Of a stretch of 64,000 bases of DNA, positions 24,506 to 34,908 are shown piece by piece. The notes under the pieces are model-generated. The model saw nothing but the letters and a program-made list of their open reading frames with translations, ran no database searches and was not told where the DNA came from. Position numbers and translations under genes: made by a program. The DNA is from Lonicera japonica (taxonomy: Eukaryota; Streptophyta; Magnoliopsida; Dipsacales; Caprifoliaceae): NCBI GenBank assembly GCA_021464415.1, contig CM038466.1, positions 51,804,039 through 51,868,038 of the forward strand, in the 5' to 3' direction. Numbering within the stretch: position 1 is the stretch's first letter; each line of letters starts with the position of its first letter.

Positions 24506-24813
24506 CTATTTATTAAACGAGTTAGTCGGGTCGTGTCGTGTAACCTGTAAAATAAACAGGTCGTATTCGAGTTAATATAAATGACACGATTAGTTAAACG
24601 GGTCGTGTTCGGGTTGACACTATTAATGTAATACTTGTGTGTTGACACGACTCGAACACCATACGCGAACCCGAATTGCCAGCCATATGTGAGGCAAAAG
24701 TGCGAATTGAATTGTCTGGAAAAAAAAAAGGCAATCAAACACCTTAAGTTGTCAAATCAAGTGAGAAATATTCATTTTCCATGAAAAATGTTGCCAATCA
24801 AACACACTCTTAA

Positions 24814-25268
24814 TGTGTTTGATTGGCTTTTTTTTAGGGAAAGTATTTTTCCACTTTTGCTCACATTTTCTACCAAAACAAGGAAAGCATTTTCTTTGGG
24901 GGAGGCTTGTATTTATTTTCCATACAATTGCATATTTTTCGAGATAAAATTTTACCCATTTTCTACATTAAAAATGCTATAACTTAAAATACAAAATACA
25001 AAATTTAATAAAACTTTAATATTTAAAATCTACTAATCAAGATCAATTAAACAAAATCCATCATGACTATAGAATTATGTAAAAAAAAACACCCATAATT
25101 TTTTCAACATTAAAAATGCCATAATACAACCAATATTTTTCGAGTAGAAAATTAAGGCAATCAAACACATTTAATTGCATTTTTCATGCAACTCAATTCT
25201 AGGCAATTCAATTACCATGAATTTATTTTCTTTCCATACAAATTCTATACTTACAATCAAATGCACCC
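24814..25268 (-). mobile_element. PIF/Harbinger-type MITE B, copy 2, 455 bp
   Basis: Flanked by TAA at 24811-24813 and 25269-25271, this is the reverse complement of MITE B copy 1 and is uninterrupted. Terminal words are TGTGTTTGATTGGC and CAATCAAATGCACCC. It abuts the right end of the outer MITE. Confidence 0.8.
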
Positions 25269-25271
25269 TAA

Positions 25272-26036
25272 TATTTCTCTCTCTCGAGAGATGATAGTAG
25301 TCCTAAGGAATGAGTACGTATACATGGGCTCGGCCTTTAAAAACAGAATATGTGTATATATACTCAGTTTTTAGGGATCAAGTTAGTGTAATTTATTTTA
25401 CTTAAAAATAGCTCGGCTTCTAAATACCGAGTATGTATGCATATACTAGATCCATAAGGATTGACCAAATAAAATTAAGTGTTAGCGAGTATTTTGACTT
25501 ATGCTAATAGCACCTACCTTTCTTTAATTTGTTTCTATTTTAAGTTATTAGAACTTGTAAGAGATATGTATATAAGAGAAGTGATCTGGGCCATATATTT
25601 ATTTATTTTGAGGTGTAATTATAGTCACACATCTTTTTATAAAAGACATATATTTTTGGATTCAAAAACCTTCCTTCCTTATTATATAGATATATATATT
25701 AGAGAATCTATTTTTGGCTATACTACAAAGTCATCATGCTCGGGTTTCTTCCAAGCTGGACCACCAGGCTCTGAGCCAAGTCAGGCCCAAACCTGAACAA
25801 GGGAAAATCGAAGACCCAATAGGCTAATTTGTTTCTGTCTCATAATAATATAAAAGAAGATGGTAATAAAAATAATTGATTCTCATAAAAAAAATAAAAA
25901 ATTAAATTGAGTGATTATTTATTTTATACTTATTTTTATGAACATCTGTCTTTCATCTTTCTTTATTTTCAGTAAAAATAAATAAATTCTTTCTCACTAT
26001 AAAAAAGTAAATTCCATTAAAAAATTAAAAAATAAG
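25272..26036. other. No gene recognised
   Basis: This is AT-rich DNA. Two related phrases, CTCGGCCTTTAAAAACAGA (25329) and CTCGGCTTCTAAATACCGA (25412), suggest a degenerate short tandem repeat of about 83 bp. The open frame 25479-25796 has no recognisable domain. Confidence 0.4.
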
Positions 26037-26150
26037 AAATAATAACTAACAATATATATCATGCTATTTAACACTCAACTATAAAGTATGGTACACGTAA
26101 CATTAAAAACAATTTTTTGGGATCACATGTATTTCATATTTCTATGTAAG

Positions 26151-26182
<32 letters not shown>

Positions 26183-26650
26183 TATTTGCAAGTTATAGTA
26201 ATTTGGAGAAAAAAATTGCAGGGGCCTCGAGAAAATCAAGGGGAGGACAGCTTTGTTTCATACACATTTTTATTAATGGACTTAAATCTTCATTAATATA
26301 AGAGAGGGGCCACACCTCGTAGATGTGGAAATATATATAAAAGAAAATATATTTTTTTACTTATAATTTTTATAACATATTTTTATAGAATACATTAAAT
26401 GAGTTGTATTTAATTTTATTATATTTTATAAATATATAATCTATTTAATACATGCTGATTTTCAATTTTTAGATCTTTCTCGCACAAATTACTAAGCATT
26501 GAGTTGGGGACCGCACACTCCTTTTAAGTTTTTTTTTATTTTATTTTTATTATTTAATTAACCTTGTCACATGCTGCTAGCTACAAATAGAATTTTTCTT
26601 AAAAAAATGTTTATTCCATTTCCTAAAAAAATACATCAATTATTTTTTTT
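26037..26650 (+). repeat. Tandem duplication, unit 1
   Basis: It is about 90% like 26780-27381 by eye, in the same orientation. Shared landmarks are CGAGAAAATCAAGGGGAGGA, CATTTTTATTAATGGACTTA and ACATGCTGCTAGCTACAAAT. It carries a long pure (GA)n tract at 26152-26178. No coding potential is evident. Confidence 0.85.
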
Positions 26651-26779
26651 ATTTCAGCTAACTCTCCCTAAAAGCGTCACTCTCGATAATTTTTTTTAAA
26701 ATTATTATAAAATATATTTTTTTATATATTGTACAATGCCCTTGGGGACAGATATTACCCTAGTAAACTAAAAAGTAAG

Positions 26780-27381
26780 AGATAGTAACTACCAATAATA
26801 TATATTATGCCATTTCATACTCAACTACAAAGTGTTGTAAGCGTAACATTAAAAACAATTTCTTGAGATCACATGTCTTTAATATTTCTATGCAAGGAGA
26901 GAGCTCTTTCATATTTCTTTGTAAGGGGAGAGAGAGAGAGATAAGCATTTGCAAGTTATAGTACTTTGAAGAAAAAAATTGAAGGGGCCTCGAGAAAATC
27001 AAGGGGAGGACAGCTTTGTTTCATACACATTTTTATTAATGGACTTAAATCTTCATTAATATAAGAGAGGGACCACACCTTGTAGATGTGGAAATATATA
27101 TAAAAGAAAATATTTTTTTATTTATAATTTTTATAACATATTTTTATAGGGTGCATTAAATGTGTTCTATCTAATTTTGTTATATTTTGTGAATGTATAA
27201 TTTATGTAATACATATTGTTATGATTTTTAATATTTGGACATTTCTCGCACACATTACTAAGCATTGAGTTGTGGACCGCACACTCCTTTTAATTAACCT
27301 TGTCACATGCTGCTAGCTACAAATAGAAATTTTTTTAAAAGAATGTTTATTCCATTTCCTGAAAAAATACCTCAATTATTT
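26780..27381 (+). repeat. Tandem duplication, unit 2
   Basis: This is the partner of 26037-26650, offset about 740 bp. At the (GA)n site it has two shorter GA runs separated by a small local duplication (CTTTCATATTTCTTTGTAAG). It lacks about 30 bp of T-rich sequence near 27290 that is present in unit 1. Confidence 0.85.
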
Positions 27382-27765
27382 TAATGCAATCATTCCATAA
27401 GGACACCAAAAATAGCAACCACTATCACGGGTAAATAATAAAAGTACGTGTTTTTAATTATATCTACCAAATCATTAATTATTTTTACTAACAGTAGTTT
27501 CAGTTCTAGAATTTAAGTTTAGGATGGCCAAAAAGTATAAATAATATTTATTTATTTAGCTTAGGAGTGAAAAAAAAAATCTTAGCTTGCGTTTTTCTAT
27601 AATGACCCAGGAATAATTATATTATCTGATAATACTTATTTAGAGAACTTTTTAAATATTGTTTTGGTAAACATCAAAAGTAATATTAATGGTACCAATT
27701 AAGGTAAATGATAATACCTTAATTATTATCGAGTAAACACATTTAATACATGCTTATCTTACACA

Positions 27766-28996
27766 TCTATAGTATATAAGAGCATCTCCAATGCAACCAT
27801 GAATTGGAGAAAAATGGAGTGCCACATAGGATTTATAGACAATGAGTGAAAAAATCCATCTCCAATGTAACCATGTATAATGATCATGAAGGTGATGTGT
27901 CAAAAAGAGGGGAAGACATTGTGAGGGTGACCCTCTATATCTAGAGGGTCTTCTAGACGATGTCTAGATGCCACGTCATCATTTTTACCTTAATAATTTA
28001 TTTTTAAAATTTTAAATAATTTTAACTTTTAATTTACAATTCTATATTTAATAAAATTTATATTGTTAAAAAATATTCTCCAAGATCTATCAAACAAAAT
28101 CCATATACTTTATATTTTTTTTATTAAAAAATTTGATGAATTATGTCAATAACAATTTTATAGACAATACCATTGGAGATGATTTTTTTAGAACTTGACC
28201 ATGAACAATATTTTTAGTGCCACATAGGAATCATGTCTTTAGATATGCTTACATGTCCATATTTTTAGTACATCCAATCCATGTTAGCATTGGAGATGCT
28301 CTAAGTAAAATGGAGGAAATCCATCCATTAATGCATAATTAATACGTAATTAATGTAATTAATTTGCTATTTTTTCAGCTTTGCTCCATAATTACGTGGT
28401 TTGACCTATTTATTGAGTTTATATATATAAAATAAGAGAAGTGAAAGTATTAATGCACCTTCTTTTATTTATAATTAATTAGGCAATAAATAACACACTT
28501 AATATCATACTTTAATAAATAAATAATTATTCACCTTAGTAAATAATATAATTATAATTATTATTTATACTATATAGTGTTAGGAAGGAAGTAGATACAT
28601 TAATTATTTTGCTTATATTTTTAATTGTAGTAACATTAATTACTTATTAATTGATTTTTTATATTCTTAATGCATAATAAAATAATAATTATTATTAAAA
28701 TATTGGAAGTAGCTTCATTTATTATACTATTTTTTTAAAATGTGTTAAATTAATAGTCTTATTTTCAGTTTGTCATATCTAATGAGTTGTATTATCAATC
28801 ATTAATTAGATTGAAATTAATATTTTCTTGAAAATAATAAAGTAAAAGTTGCAAAATTAATTTTAAACGGGGGCAATATATATTTTATTCTCCTACACAA
28901 CATATTAAAGCTAATTATTTGTCAAACCTATGAAGACAACACTACTAAAATTGCATATTAATCAAACACCCGTGCATCGCACGGGTTGTTAACTAG
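27766..28996 (+). mobile_element. Non-autonomous Helitron with an inserted MITE
   Basis: The start is TCTATAGTATATAA after A27765. The end is hairpin CCCGTGC-ATC-GCACGGG (28969-28985), then TTGTTAA, CTAG (28993-28996) and T. Removing the MITE at 27780-28301 leaves a 5' end closely matching the Helitron at 2566 (TCTATA...GTAA.ATGG.GGAA), so both belong to one family. The remaining ~706 bp is AT-rich with no RepHel coding. Confidence 0.85.
27780..28301 (+). mobile_element. Tourist-like (PIF/Harbinger) MITE, 522 bp
   Basis: Terminal repeats GAGCATCTCCAATGC/GCATTGGAGATGCTC are flanked by TAA at 27777-27779 and 28302-28304. It lies 14 bp inside the Helitron's 5' end. The GAGCATCTCCAATG terminus recurs at 43496, and a GGCCATCTCC variant at 30057. 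Confidence 0.92.
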
Positions 28997-29382
28997 TTTA
29001 ATTATTATTATGTCACCTTACTATTAATGTTATTTCATGTTTAATATTTATTAAAAAAATTAATTAAATTAAATATTAGTGATCATAATCACATACATCA
29101 CACATGCACTACGACTAGCATCATTAAATATGTTTTTTTTTAATCCTCTGTTGTTGGTGGGAATTTTAATAAAACAACAAAAAAGGGTAAAATAGGAAAA
29201 GTAAATAACGTTTATGCCTATTTGGTAAATGATGGGCATTTTTCTGCTACTGTGGTCTATTTTGCGACGAGAAGCGCTATATTCAATAAATTAATCCTTT
29301 TATTTTTAAAGTAGAATATGACATATATTATTAACATTAATAGTTCAGATTAAAAAATAAGGCGTGAAAAATTATTTTAAAA

Positions 29383-30745
29383 CCAATAGGGACGGTAAGA
29401 AATTAATAGATCATATTACAATGTATGTTGGTCTCCCTTATGATTTATTTCAATATCCTAATTTATTTTGTTTTTAACTCTTTTCCTTTTTTACTTGTTT
29501 CAACTTATTTATAATAAGTTAATAAATCTTTTATCATTTTCATTTTGGTTTGTAATTTAGTGTTGGAATTCTAGTTTTCGTTAATACAACAGGGTCTAGC
29601 CTTATGGTTGAGGAAATAATGTGAAAATATGGTTGTTTACAGGCATCAGCTTTTATGAGTTTCTATTTGTCGATGCTGCAATCCAATGATGAAGATGACT
29701 GCTGTCCGATAATTTAGATTTGCTTTGCCATACATTTGATGTAGAATTTCGTAAACCTGAGGATCATACAGTTCAGAAGTGTTTGGTTGACTTACATGGA
29801 AAAGAATTGAATCATTTGAAAATGTTTTAGAGGGAAAATGAAAACGTAGCAGGATGGGGATACTGCAGAAATTAAGCTAAATTAATTTATATGTGGAAAG
29901 TGATATCATGGAAAATTGTGTAATAGAACACCATCAAAGGTGAAAAACATGAAGCTGTAAGCTTTTTTTTTTCTTGTGAATCCCTTGAATGTAGAATATC
30001 CAATCTTAAAGAAAATTCGTCTTATTGTTGCAATTATTGTTGTTTCTTTCCACTTAGGCCATCTCCAATCTACTTGGTATTATTGTAGTATAAATATGCC
30101 ATAATACCATACACATTTGAAATTGAGCTGCAGCGCGTAAGGTAAAATTAGGCTACTTCAGCACCACACGACACACTAAATGTCGCGCGTGCCACGTCAT
30201 CACTATCCCCGCAAAATTAAAATTAGCCACTACATTCAAAGCAAGCCGCACGACATTCTAAATGTTGTGGGAGGCAGCTCCATAAGCCACACGACATTCT
30301 GAATGTCGTGGGAGACAATTAGATGGAATGAATGTCGTGGGGAAGATATGCTAAGCGTATGGTAACTTTACCATTTCACTACCATTTTACACTACAATAA
30401 TAACATTTACCCAGCCGAGTGCACCCACAAAAATGCCAAATATGCCTTATTAACATGTGCATCGGAGATGGCCTTACTATGAGGTACACTTGCAAAAGCA
30501 TTCAGTAGAGCTTTTTAGAAGGGTTATTTGGGATATATCCACACCAATTGTAAGTTTTTCCACGTTTTGGAGGTTCATTAAGTTCATTAATATATTTGCG
30601 TATTAAGTTTACCCGCATTATAGGCTCAACTTGCAAAAAAAAATTAATAAATTTAATAATATTAGTTTTTATCAAATTTTACTCGATCTAACACTAGAAT
30701 CGTTCATTAAGGTTGATGTCTAAACTTTATGGTAGTTCTGGTTCC
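29383..30745 (+). repeat. Dispersed repeat, copy 2 (interrupted by a MITE)
   Basis: This copy is collinear with 2528-3857. It lacks the Helitron of copy 1 but has the MITE at 30057-30473 and an extra ~80 bp near 29556-29637. Homology ends at GGTAGTTCTGGTTCC, where copy 1 runs into a direct repeat. Confidence 0.75.
30057..30473 (+). mobile_element. Tourist-like MITE, 417 bp
   Basis: Ends GGCCATCTCCAAT and ATCGGAGATGGCC are flanked by TTA at 30054-30056 and 30474-30476. The empty site CCCCTTACTATGAGG is present at about 3593 in repeat copy 1. The interior has several CACGACATTC/GAATGTCGTG imperfect palindromes. Confidence 0.92.
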
Positions 30746-31649
30746 ACAAGAACGAATTCTTAAGGTAGTTATAGAATTAAATCGCAATATAATTATTGAT
30801 TTCATAACCACGAAATAATTCTTCAAAACATATACAATACTTGAGTCTTTTGTCCTCTAATTTAATTGATGATTGAGATGAAAGCATATACTGATTAGCA
30901 GTAATTTATATTCCATTCTTAACTAACAATGCCACTTTAATTCATTTTTTGTTGGAATCCTTGTTGCATTAAAAAATATTTATGAGCGCATTTGTCCATA
31001 GTAAATAAGGAAGTGTCTTTCAATTAAATATTTAAATTTAAAGAATCAAATATTAATTGAGTAGTTATGGTTCTCAATTTTTAGAAGGTAATTTTGAGAA
31101 GTTTGATTAGAATATGACATAAACAAAGGATAGATAAATAGACAAATTTTGTGAATAGATTCAAAATCACTCTTTCGGAATTGTATTTAATTTTCTCTGC
31201 TGCGGCAAAATTCATATATTTGCTACGTAATGTGGATGTATGACAACTTCCTGAAATTTATTTATACATTCTCAATAAAGATATTTTGATTCTAATAATC
31301 ATAGTTGTCAAATCATAAATCACATTATGAATCGAAAGTCTATGAATCATGTATTGCGAATCGTAACATGCAATTTGTTTCAAGGCGGTAAGTAATCAAA
31401 TAAATGTATATAGAAGTGATGAAAATAAGTGAGAAAGCAGATTATAACGTAAAACCAATATTAGGAGTTATGACATGAGATTGCGAAGTAGTAGTATCAA
31501 TATAAAGCCGAGTCGAGAAGTATTGGTATAAAGTGGAATGTCCCTCAAGATTCAAGACTCATGTGTATAGAGTTCGAAGAGAAAAACAGTAAAATTCAAC
31601 GTGCAATCAGTGAAAACAATGAAACGTAGTCGGTAAAAATAGCACATTG
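30746..31649. other. No gene recognised
   Basis: AT-rich intergenic DNA without convincing frames or element termini. Confidence 0.4.
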
Positions 31650-31829
31650 AGGGTGTGTTTGACGCGCCGGATTAGAGAGTCGGATAGGATTATTTAATCC
31701 CGTTTGAACAGAATAAAACAATCACACCTCTTATGTGGGATTCATTAATCCCCCTCTCGGAGGGATTAGAAACTTTAGTGGGATAAATAATCCGTCCGGA
31801 TATTCAATCCCGACGAATACCAAACATAG
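31650..31829 (+). mobile_element. Probable MITE remnant
   Basis: It begins GGGTGTGTTTGACGCGCCGG and ends ATACCAAACATAGG. Inside are repeated GGATTA/TAATCC words in both orientations, a pattern seen in short plant MITEs. Target duplications are not clear, so the edges are approximate. Confidence 0.45.
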
Positions 31830-31947
31830 GATAGGATAAAGTTATCCTATCCCTGAATGTTACTGGTAATTTGGTTACAAGCTAGTTTTGGGTTTTTTGC
31901 ACACTAAATTAGTATTACATCGATCCCTATAATATAACAAACATAAG

Positions 31948-32420
31948 TGGGGATTCAAGCTCTGACGACCCCGAAACCCCCAACAAAAAGAAATTAGATT
32001 TGGGGGTTTTGGGGTCGAAGTTGCTTTGAAGACCCGTTACTTGCCAAAATCATCGCTATGAAGATGGGGATTCAAGTTCTGGTGAGTAAAGGATGTGGCA
32101 GAACCATCATTGAAACTGACTCTTCTACCACTGTCAATTTCATGCAAGGCTTTGTAGATGACCTATCACCCAAGAGTAAAGCTCATAAAAGAATGCAAAG
32201 ATATATATGCTTGCTAATGTTCCTTATGCTGTTGTGAGTTTTACGCCCAAAATTTGTAATTGAGGCGCTCATGCTTTGGCTCAAATTAGTTAAAATTCTA
32301 CCCAAAATGATGTGTGCTAGGTTGATGTTATCCCTCCCATGATAAGGTATGAACTTTTGGAAGACATATATATATATATATAGTTTGCTGAGCTTGTAGG
32401 CTCCTTTTGGGATAAAAAAA
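31948..32420 (+). mobile_element. 5'-truncated LINE, 473 bp
   Basis: The insertion ends in A7 (32414-32420) and is bounded by the 14-bp duplication ATAACAAACATAAG at 31934-31947 and 32421-32434. The body encodes part of a plant LINE RNase H. Near its 5' end lies an 18-bp inverted repeat with one mismatch (31966-31983 against 32000-32017), which may be a later or insertion-associated rearrangement. Confidence 0.85.
32023..32330 (+). pseudogene. LINE RNase H fragment
   Basis: Frames read LLAKIIAMKMGIQVLVSKG and IIETDSSTTVNFMQG, then an LIKECKD-like stretch, then VVSFTPKICN and an AHALAQIS-like end. This matches the second half of the RVT_3-type RNase H at the C-terminus of plant LINEs, including the ETDS aspartate. 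The N-terminal half with the first catalytic aspartate was never inserted. One frameshift near 32190 and an in-frame stop disrupt it. Confidence 0.7.
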
Positions 32421-32434
32421 ATAACAAACATAAG

Positions 32435-33904
32435 ATTTAGTTCACTAAGAGATTAATATTAGCTGTTTGTCCCTGTTACCATATTTATTTGCCAACTCAT
32501 ATTAAGACGTATTTTCTATGGACCGAACTAACCTTAATCAATTAGTTTAGTCAATCAACTCTATAGCTACGGATATTTTATTATGGAAAATGTTTTACTA
32601 TATATTACCTAAATACCATTGTTAGAGATATGGTAATAGTATTAATAGCTTTTACTTTCCAACATAAATATTCTTCTTATAATCATTGTATGAGGAAATT
32701 TTATTAAATTTGAATTTAAACTGTTCATATTTGACAAACAGTTTTTAAAATTTTGAATCAAAGTAATGAATTTTAGTATATAATTTTATGTAGTTCATTA
32801 ATATTTTTTTTGAAATAATGTAGTTCATTATATTTAATTACATATATTATTATATAGTTTATAATAATATAACTGTTTCGATCAATGATATTATAATAAT
32901 ACAACTATATTATAAGGAACAAAAAGTCAATATTTTCTTCCAATAATTTTTGACCAAATCAATGGTCCATAATTTGTGTTAACACTTTTGGAGGTTTTAT
33001 GATCCTTAGATGCATTTTCTACTCACATAAAAATATCAAATCATACTCACATATATTTCATACACTCAAAATATTCTTCCCTACTTTATCCTCATTAACT
33101 TTTAAAATACCATAACTTTAAATCTAAAAAACGGAATTTAATAAAATTTATAAATTTAAAATATATTCATCGAGATCTACAAAAAAAAGATCCATTGTGA
33201 TTACAATATTATGTTTAAAAAATTAATAAAAAAATTTTAATTTTATATAATTAAATTACATAATTTCATTAGATACTTTGAACAGCCAAGTTAACGGTGC
33301 CCAATTTCTTCATCTAGGTATTATCCTTGCCGGAAGGGATTGTGATATAAAAAAGATATTAAGAATTAAAAATATTAATATCGAATGCATAAAAACAAGT
33401 ATCCAATGCATATATAGCTACTTGAACTATATATTGGCAAAACTATATTTTTTATGCAAACACATATATGAAAAATCATAGTACAAAATAACCGAATATT
33501 AGTAATTGTTATATATACTTAGTTTATTTAACCCTATTATAGATCACCGCAAACAAAAATTTAACTGTGATTTAATCTATTATTAGCAAAACGAAAAAAT
33601 ATTTAATTTAAATGTGTTAAATTAATTATTTTTTTTTATTTCAATGTGTTCATCCGGCACAGGCAATACCTAGTATATGATAAAACATTACTATGGAGCA
33701 AGAAAAACAGTTATGATAAAAAGTTATATATAAATATTACCTAAATAATATAACTATTGCAAATATTGATATGACAATATTACTGATATAATGAAAAATT
33801 ACTATCAAACAAAAAAAAACAGTTATAATAAATTGTATTATATATTATATAAATTTTAAATAATATTATACCTGTTACAATATAACAATTTTAAAAATAC
33901 AAAT
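32435..33904. other. AT-rich intergenic DNA, no gene recognised
   Basis: A very AT-rich stretch with many ATATA/TTATAATA runs. Repeated ATTATAATAATATAACTGTT-like phrases occur near 32862 and 33840. The 33278-33481 frame has no recognisable motif. Confidence 0.5.
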
Positions 33905-33983
33905 AAAGTAAATTACATATATAAATCATTTAAACCATATTCAAATAAATAAATAATTTGCATGTATATTCAAAAAAGTTTAA
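33905..33983 (+). repeat. 79-bp target-site duplication, left copy
   Basis: It is identical base for base to 34481-34559; about 76 bp if the leading A's are assigned to the poly(A) tail. The two copies flank the short LINE at 33984-34480. Confidence 0.95.
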
Positions 33984-34452
33984 AATTGGAGTGGTGAAAT
34001 GTAACGTTGATGCAGCAGTATTTTCTAGCAGGTTCAAAATTGGGTACGGCGGTGTGGTGAGGGACAGCTTGGGTTCGTTAGTGGCAGGAGTCCAGGGCAG
34101 TATCCTTGGCAGGTTTGCTCCCCTTATGGCTGAAGCCATGGGGTTTAGGGAAGCACTCAGCTGGCTTAAATCAATCCACGTCTCGAAGGTAATTATGGAG
34201 GCAGATTCGATAGAATTGATTAATGCCCTCAATAGTGATGGTGTAGATCACTCTAGTCTTGGGCTTATTATTGATGATTGTAAATCTCTACAACGAGATT
34301 TTGATTATAGTTCTTTTGTGTTTGTTCGTCGATCAGCGAACTTTGTTACTCACAGTCTAGCTAGGGCATCGAGTTCTATGTTTGATCAAACTTGGTGGAT
34401 GTCCAATCTTCCTTCGATTATTGTCGATGTATTGCCGAATGATTTGAGTTAA
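33984..34452 (+). pseudogene. RNase H domain of a plant LINE (intact frame, no own start)
   Basis: The uninterrupted frame encodes a complete RVT_3-type RNase H, about 155 residues. It shows VKCNVDAA (first catalytic Asp), GYGGVVRD, MAEAMGFREAL (catalytic Glu), VIMEADS (second Asp) and a final SANFVTHSLAR helix, where the last acidic position appears as Asn. In the full-length LINE this is the C-terminal domain that follows reverse transcriptase and removes RNA from RNA:DNA hybrids. Here no ATG precedes it within the element. Upstream in-frame codons come from the target duplication, so it is an orphan domain and not an independent gene unless transcribed from flanking DNA. Confidence 0.85.
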
Positions 34453-34480
34453 TGAATTTTTCAATTTACTTTAAAAAAAA
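33984..34480 (+). mobile_element. 5'-truncated LINE with intact RNase H, very long target duplication
   Basis: The 497-bp insertion starts abruptly inside the RNase H coding sequence, runs through a stop codon at 34450-34452 and ends in a poly(A) run starting at 34473. It is flanked by a perfect 79-bp direct repeat. Ordinary plant LINE duplications are roughly 5-20 bp. Perfect identity of the duplication and an undamaged frame both suggest a recent event. Confidence 0.9.
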
Positions 34481-34559
34481 AAAGTAAATTACATATATAA
34501 ATCATTTAAACCATATTCAAATAAATAAATAATTTGCATGTATATTCAAAAAAGTTTAA
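34481..34559 (+). repeat. 79-bp target-site duplication, right copy
   Basis: Exact match to 33905-33983. It begins directly after the poly(A) tail of the short LINE. Confidence 0.95.
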
Positions 34560-34908
34560 TAACGGAAATAATGCCATCATACATTTGAATTCTCATTTTA
34601 ATAACCGAGTAATTTCAATTTGTGAAACATTCCATAAAGTGGTCTAATAACTAGGGATGAGGTAATCTTATCGAGTAAAAATTGTGGGGACCAATTCCTA
34701 ATTTTTTATTCTACGTGTATCACTTTGAGTACTAATTTCGGCAACGCAATTTTGACTAATTTGTTAAATGTAATGTAACTAAATTTTGGTTGTAATTGCT
34801 AAACATAAGAAAATTCATGAGTATTAATGTAATGTTAATTTTTTTTGAAGTTTGGATGTGGGCTTTCGTATTAGATAGATAGCTACTTCATATACCTACA
34901 TGAATAAA

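Larger units (their letters stand above)
22024..24687 (+). mobile_element. Non-autonomous hAT element 1, hosting two further insertions
   Basis: Termini TAGTGCCGGCAAT and TATGGCTGGCAAT (reverse complement of the right end) are flanked by a perfect 8-bp duplication TGTGAGGC at 22016-22023 and 24688-24695. Its own sequence, rich in GGGTCGTGT/GACACGA phrases, totals about 0.7 kb and matches 34909-35604 throughout. There is no transposase. It is split by hAT 2 at 22244-22765 and by a solo LTR at 23086-24505. Confidence 0.92.
21605..24743 (+). mobile_element. PIF/Harbinger-type MITE B, copy 1 (interrupted by hAT element)
   Basis: Ends are GGGTGCGTTTGATTGC and GGCAATCAAACACC, inverted relative to one another, flanked by TTA at 21602-21604 and 24744-24746. 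A second, uninterrupted copy in the opposite orientation is at 24814-25268. Shared interior landmarks include ATTGGTTGTATTATGGCATT. The hAT element at 22024-24687 split this copy near its right end. Confidence 0.8.
21541..24808 (+). mobile_element. Outer MITE of the nested cluster (interrupted)
   Basis: The left end GGTGTGTTTGATTG and right end CAATCAAACACAC are inverted. The adjoining sub-terminal stretches (TTTTCATGAAAAATA on the left, its counterpart CCATGAAAAATG on the right) are also related. Only about 125 bp belong to this element; everything between 21602 and 24746 is later insertion. No clean target duplication is visible. Confidence 0.55.

Noticed and set aside
33958..33983. Start codon of the RNase H frame at 33958
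   Set aside because: The first codon is TTG and lies in the target duplication; the frame is open by chance upstream of the insertion.
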